Shown here one piece after another: positions 63,998-64,000 of a DNA stretch of 64,000 nt. The notes beneath the pieces were generated by a model. The model saw nothing but the letters and a program-made list of their open reading frames with translations. It had not been told where the DNA came from and made no database searches. The stretch lies in assembly GCF_903181435.1 (NCBI RefSeq), contig NZ_CAEUHO010000004.1, positions 1,054,001 through 1,118,000 of the forward strand, read 5' to 3'. A program made the translations under genes and the position numbers. Each line of letters begins with the position of its first letter. The first letter of the stretch is position 1. Source of the DNA: Bacteroides acidifaciens (GTDB lineage Bacteria > Bacteroidota > Bacteroidia > Bacteroidales > Bacteroidaceae).

Positions 63998-64000
63998 TAT

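Overview
The window is chromosomal DNA from a gut Bacteroides-type bacterium (phylum Bacteroidota); I cannot fix the species. The signs are SusC/SusD pairs, a hybrid two-component system, DUF-type lipoproteins with acidic residues after the lipobox cysteine, weak ribosome binding sites, and promoters of the Bacteroides form (TTTG, about 19 bases, then TAnnTTTG).

Layout. 1-4068 is housekeeping: the end of an OstA-like gene, a small membrane protein, mutL and an OmpA-family porin. 4265-6618 is a divergent pair, an HU-like DNA-binding protein and a VapE/DUF3874 protein, bracketed by copies of the 13-mer GGCTGAAAGCGAA. 7227-26027 is one long co-directional operon of 11 genes: SusC (with STN domain), SusD, a DUF4843 lipoprotein carrying six tandem C-terminal repeats, a PKD-like lipoprotein, an S8 serine protease lipoprotein with a type IX-secretion-like C-terminal domain, a PorV-like outer-membrane protein, a thioredoxin-less TlpA-like protein, three TlpA thioredoxins and an M16 metallopeptidase. 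I read it as a surface protein/peptide capture, cleavage and import system.

26510-41574 is mostly housekeeping: a DUF2339 membrane protein, trpS, carB behind a leader peptide and terminator, a GH20 hexosaminidase, yaaA, two identical tRNA-Val genes, purB, a repeat-rich pseudouridine synthase and asnS.

42443-61981 is a polysaccharide utilisation locus: GH88 unsaturated uronyl hydrolase, hybrid two-component regulator, two paralogous heparinase II/III-fold lyases (one periplasmic, one lipoprotein), three fimbria-type genes lodged between the lyases, and SusC/SusD at the 3' end. The lyases should make 4,5-unsaturated uronides that GH88 then cleaves. No sulfatase is present. The two promoters of this locus share three sequence blocks at identical spacing, which are candidate binding sites for the regulator.

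62185-63997 holds the ribosomal genes rplM, rpsI and rpsB, with structured leaders ahead of rplM and rpsB.

Most novel candidates: the carB leader peptide/terminator (a pyrBI-like attenuator by position), the protease with a type IX-like tail beside a PorV homologue, the six-repeat DUF4843 lipoprotein, the co-phased operators of the uronide locus, and a 22-bp-period palindromic array between the regulator and the first lyase.
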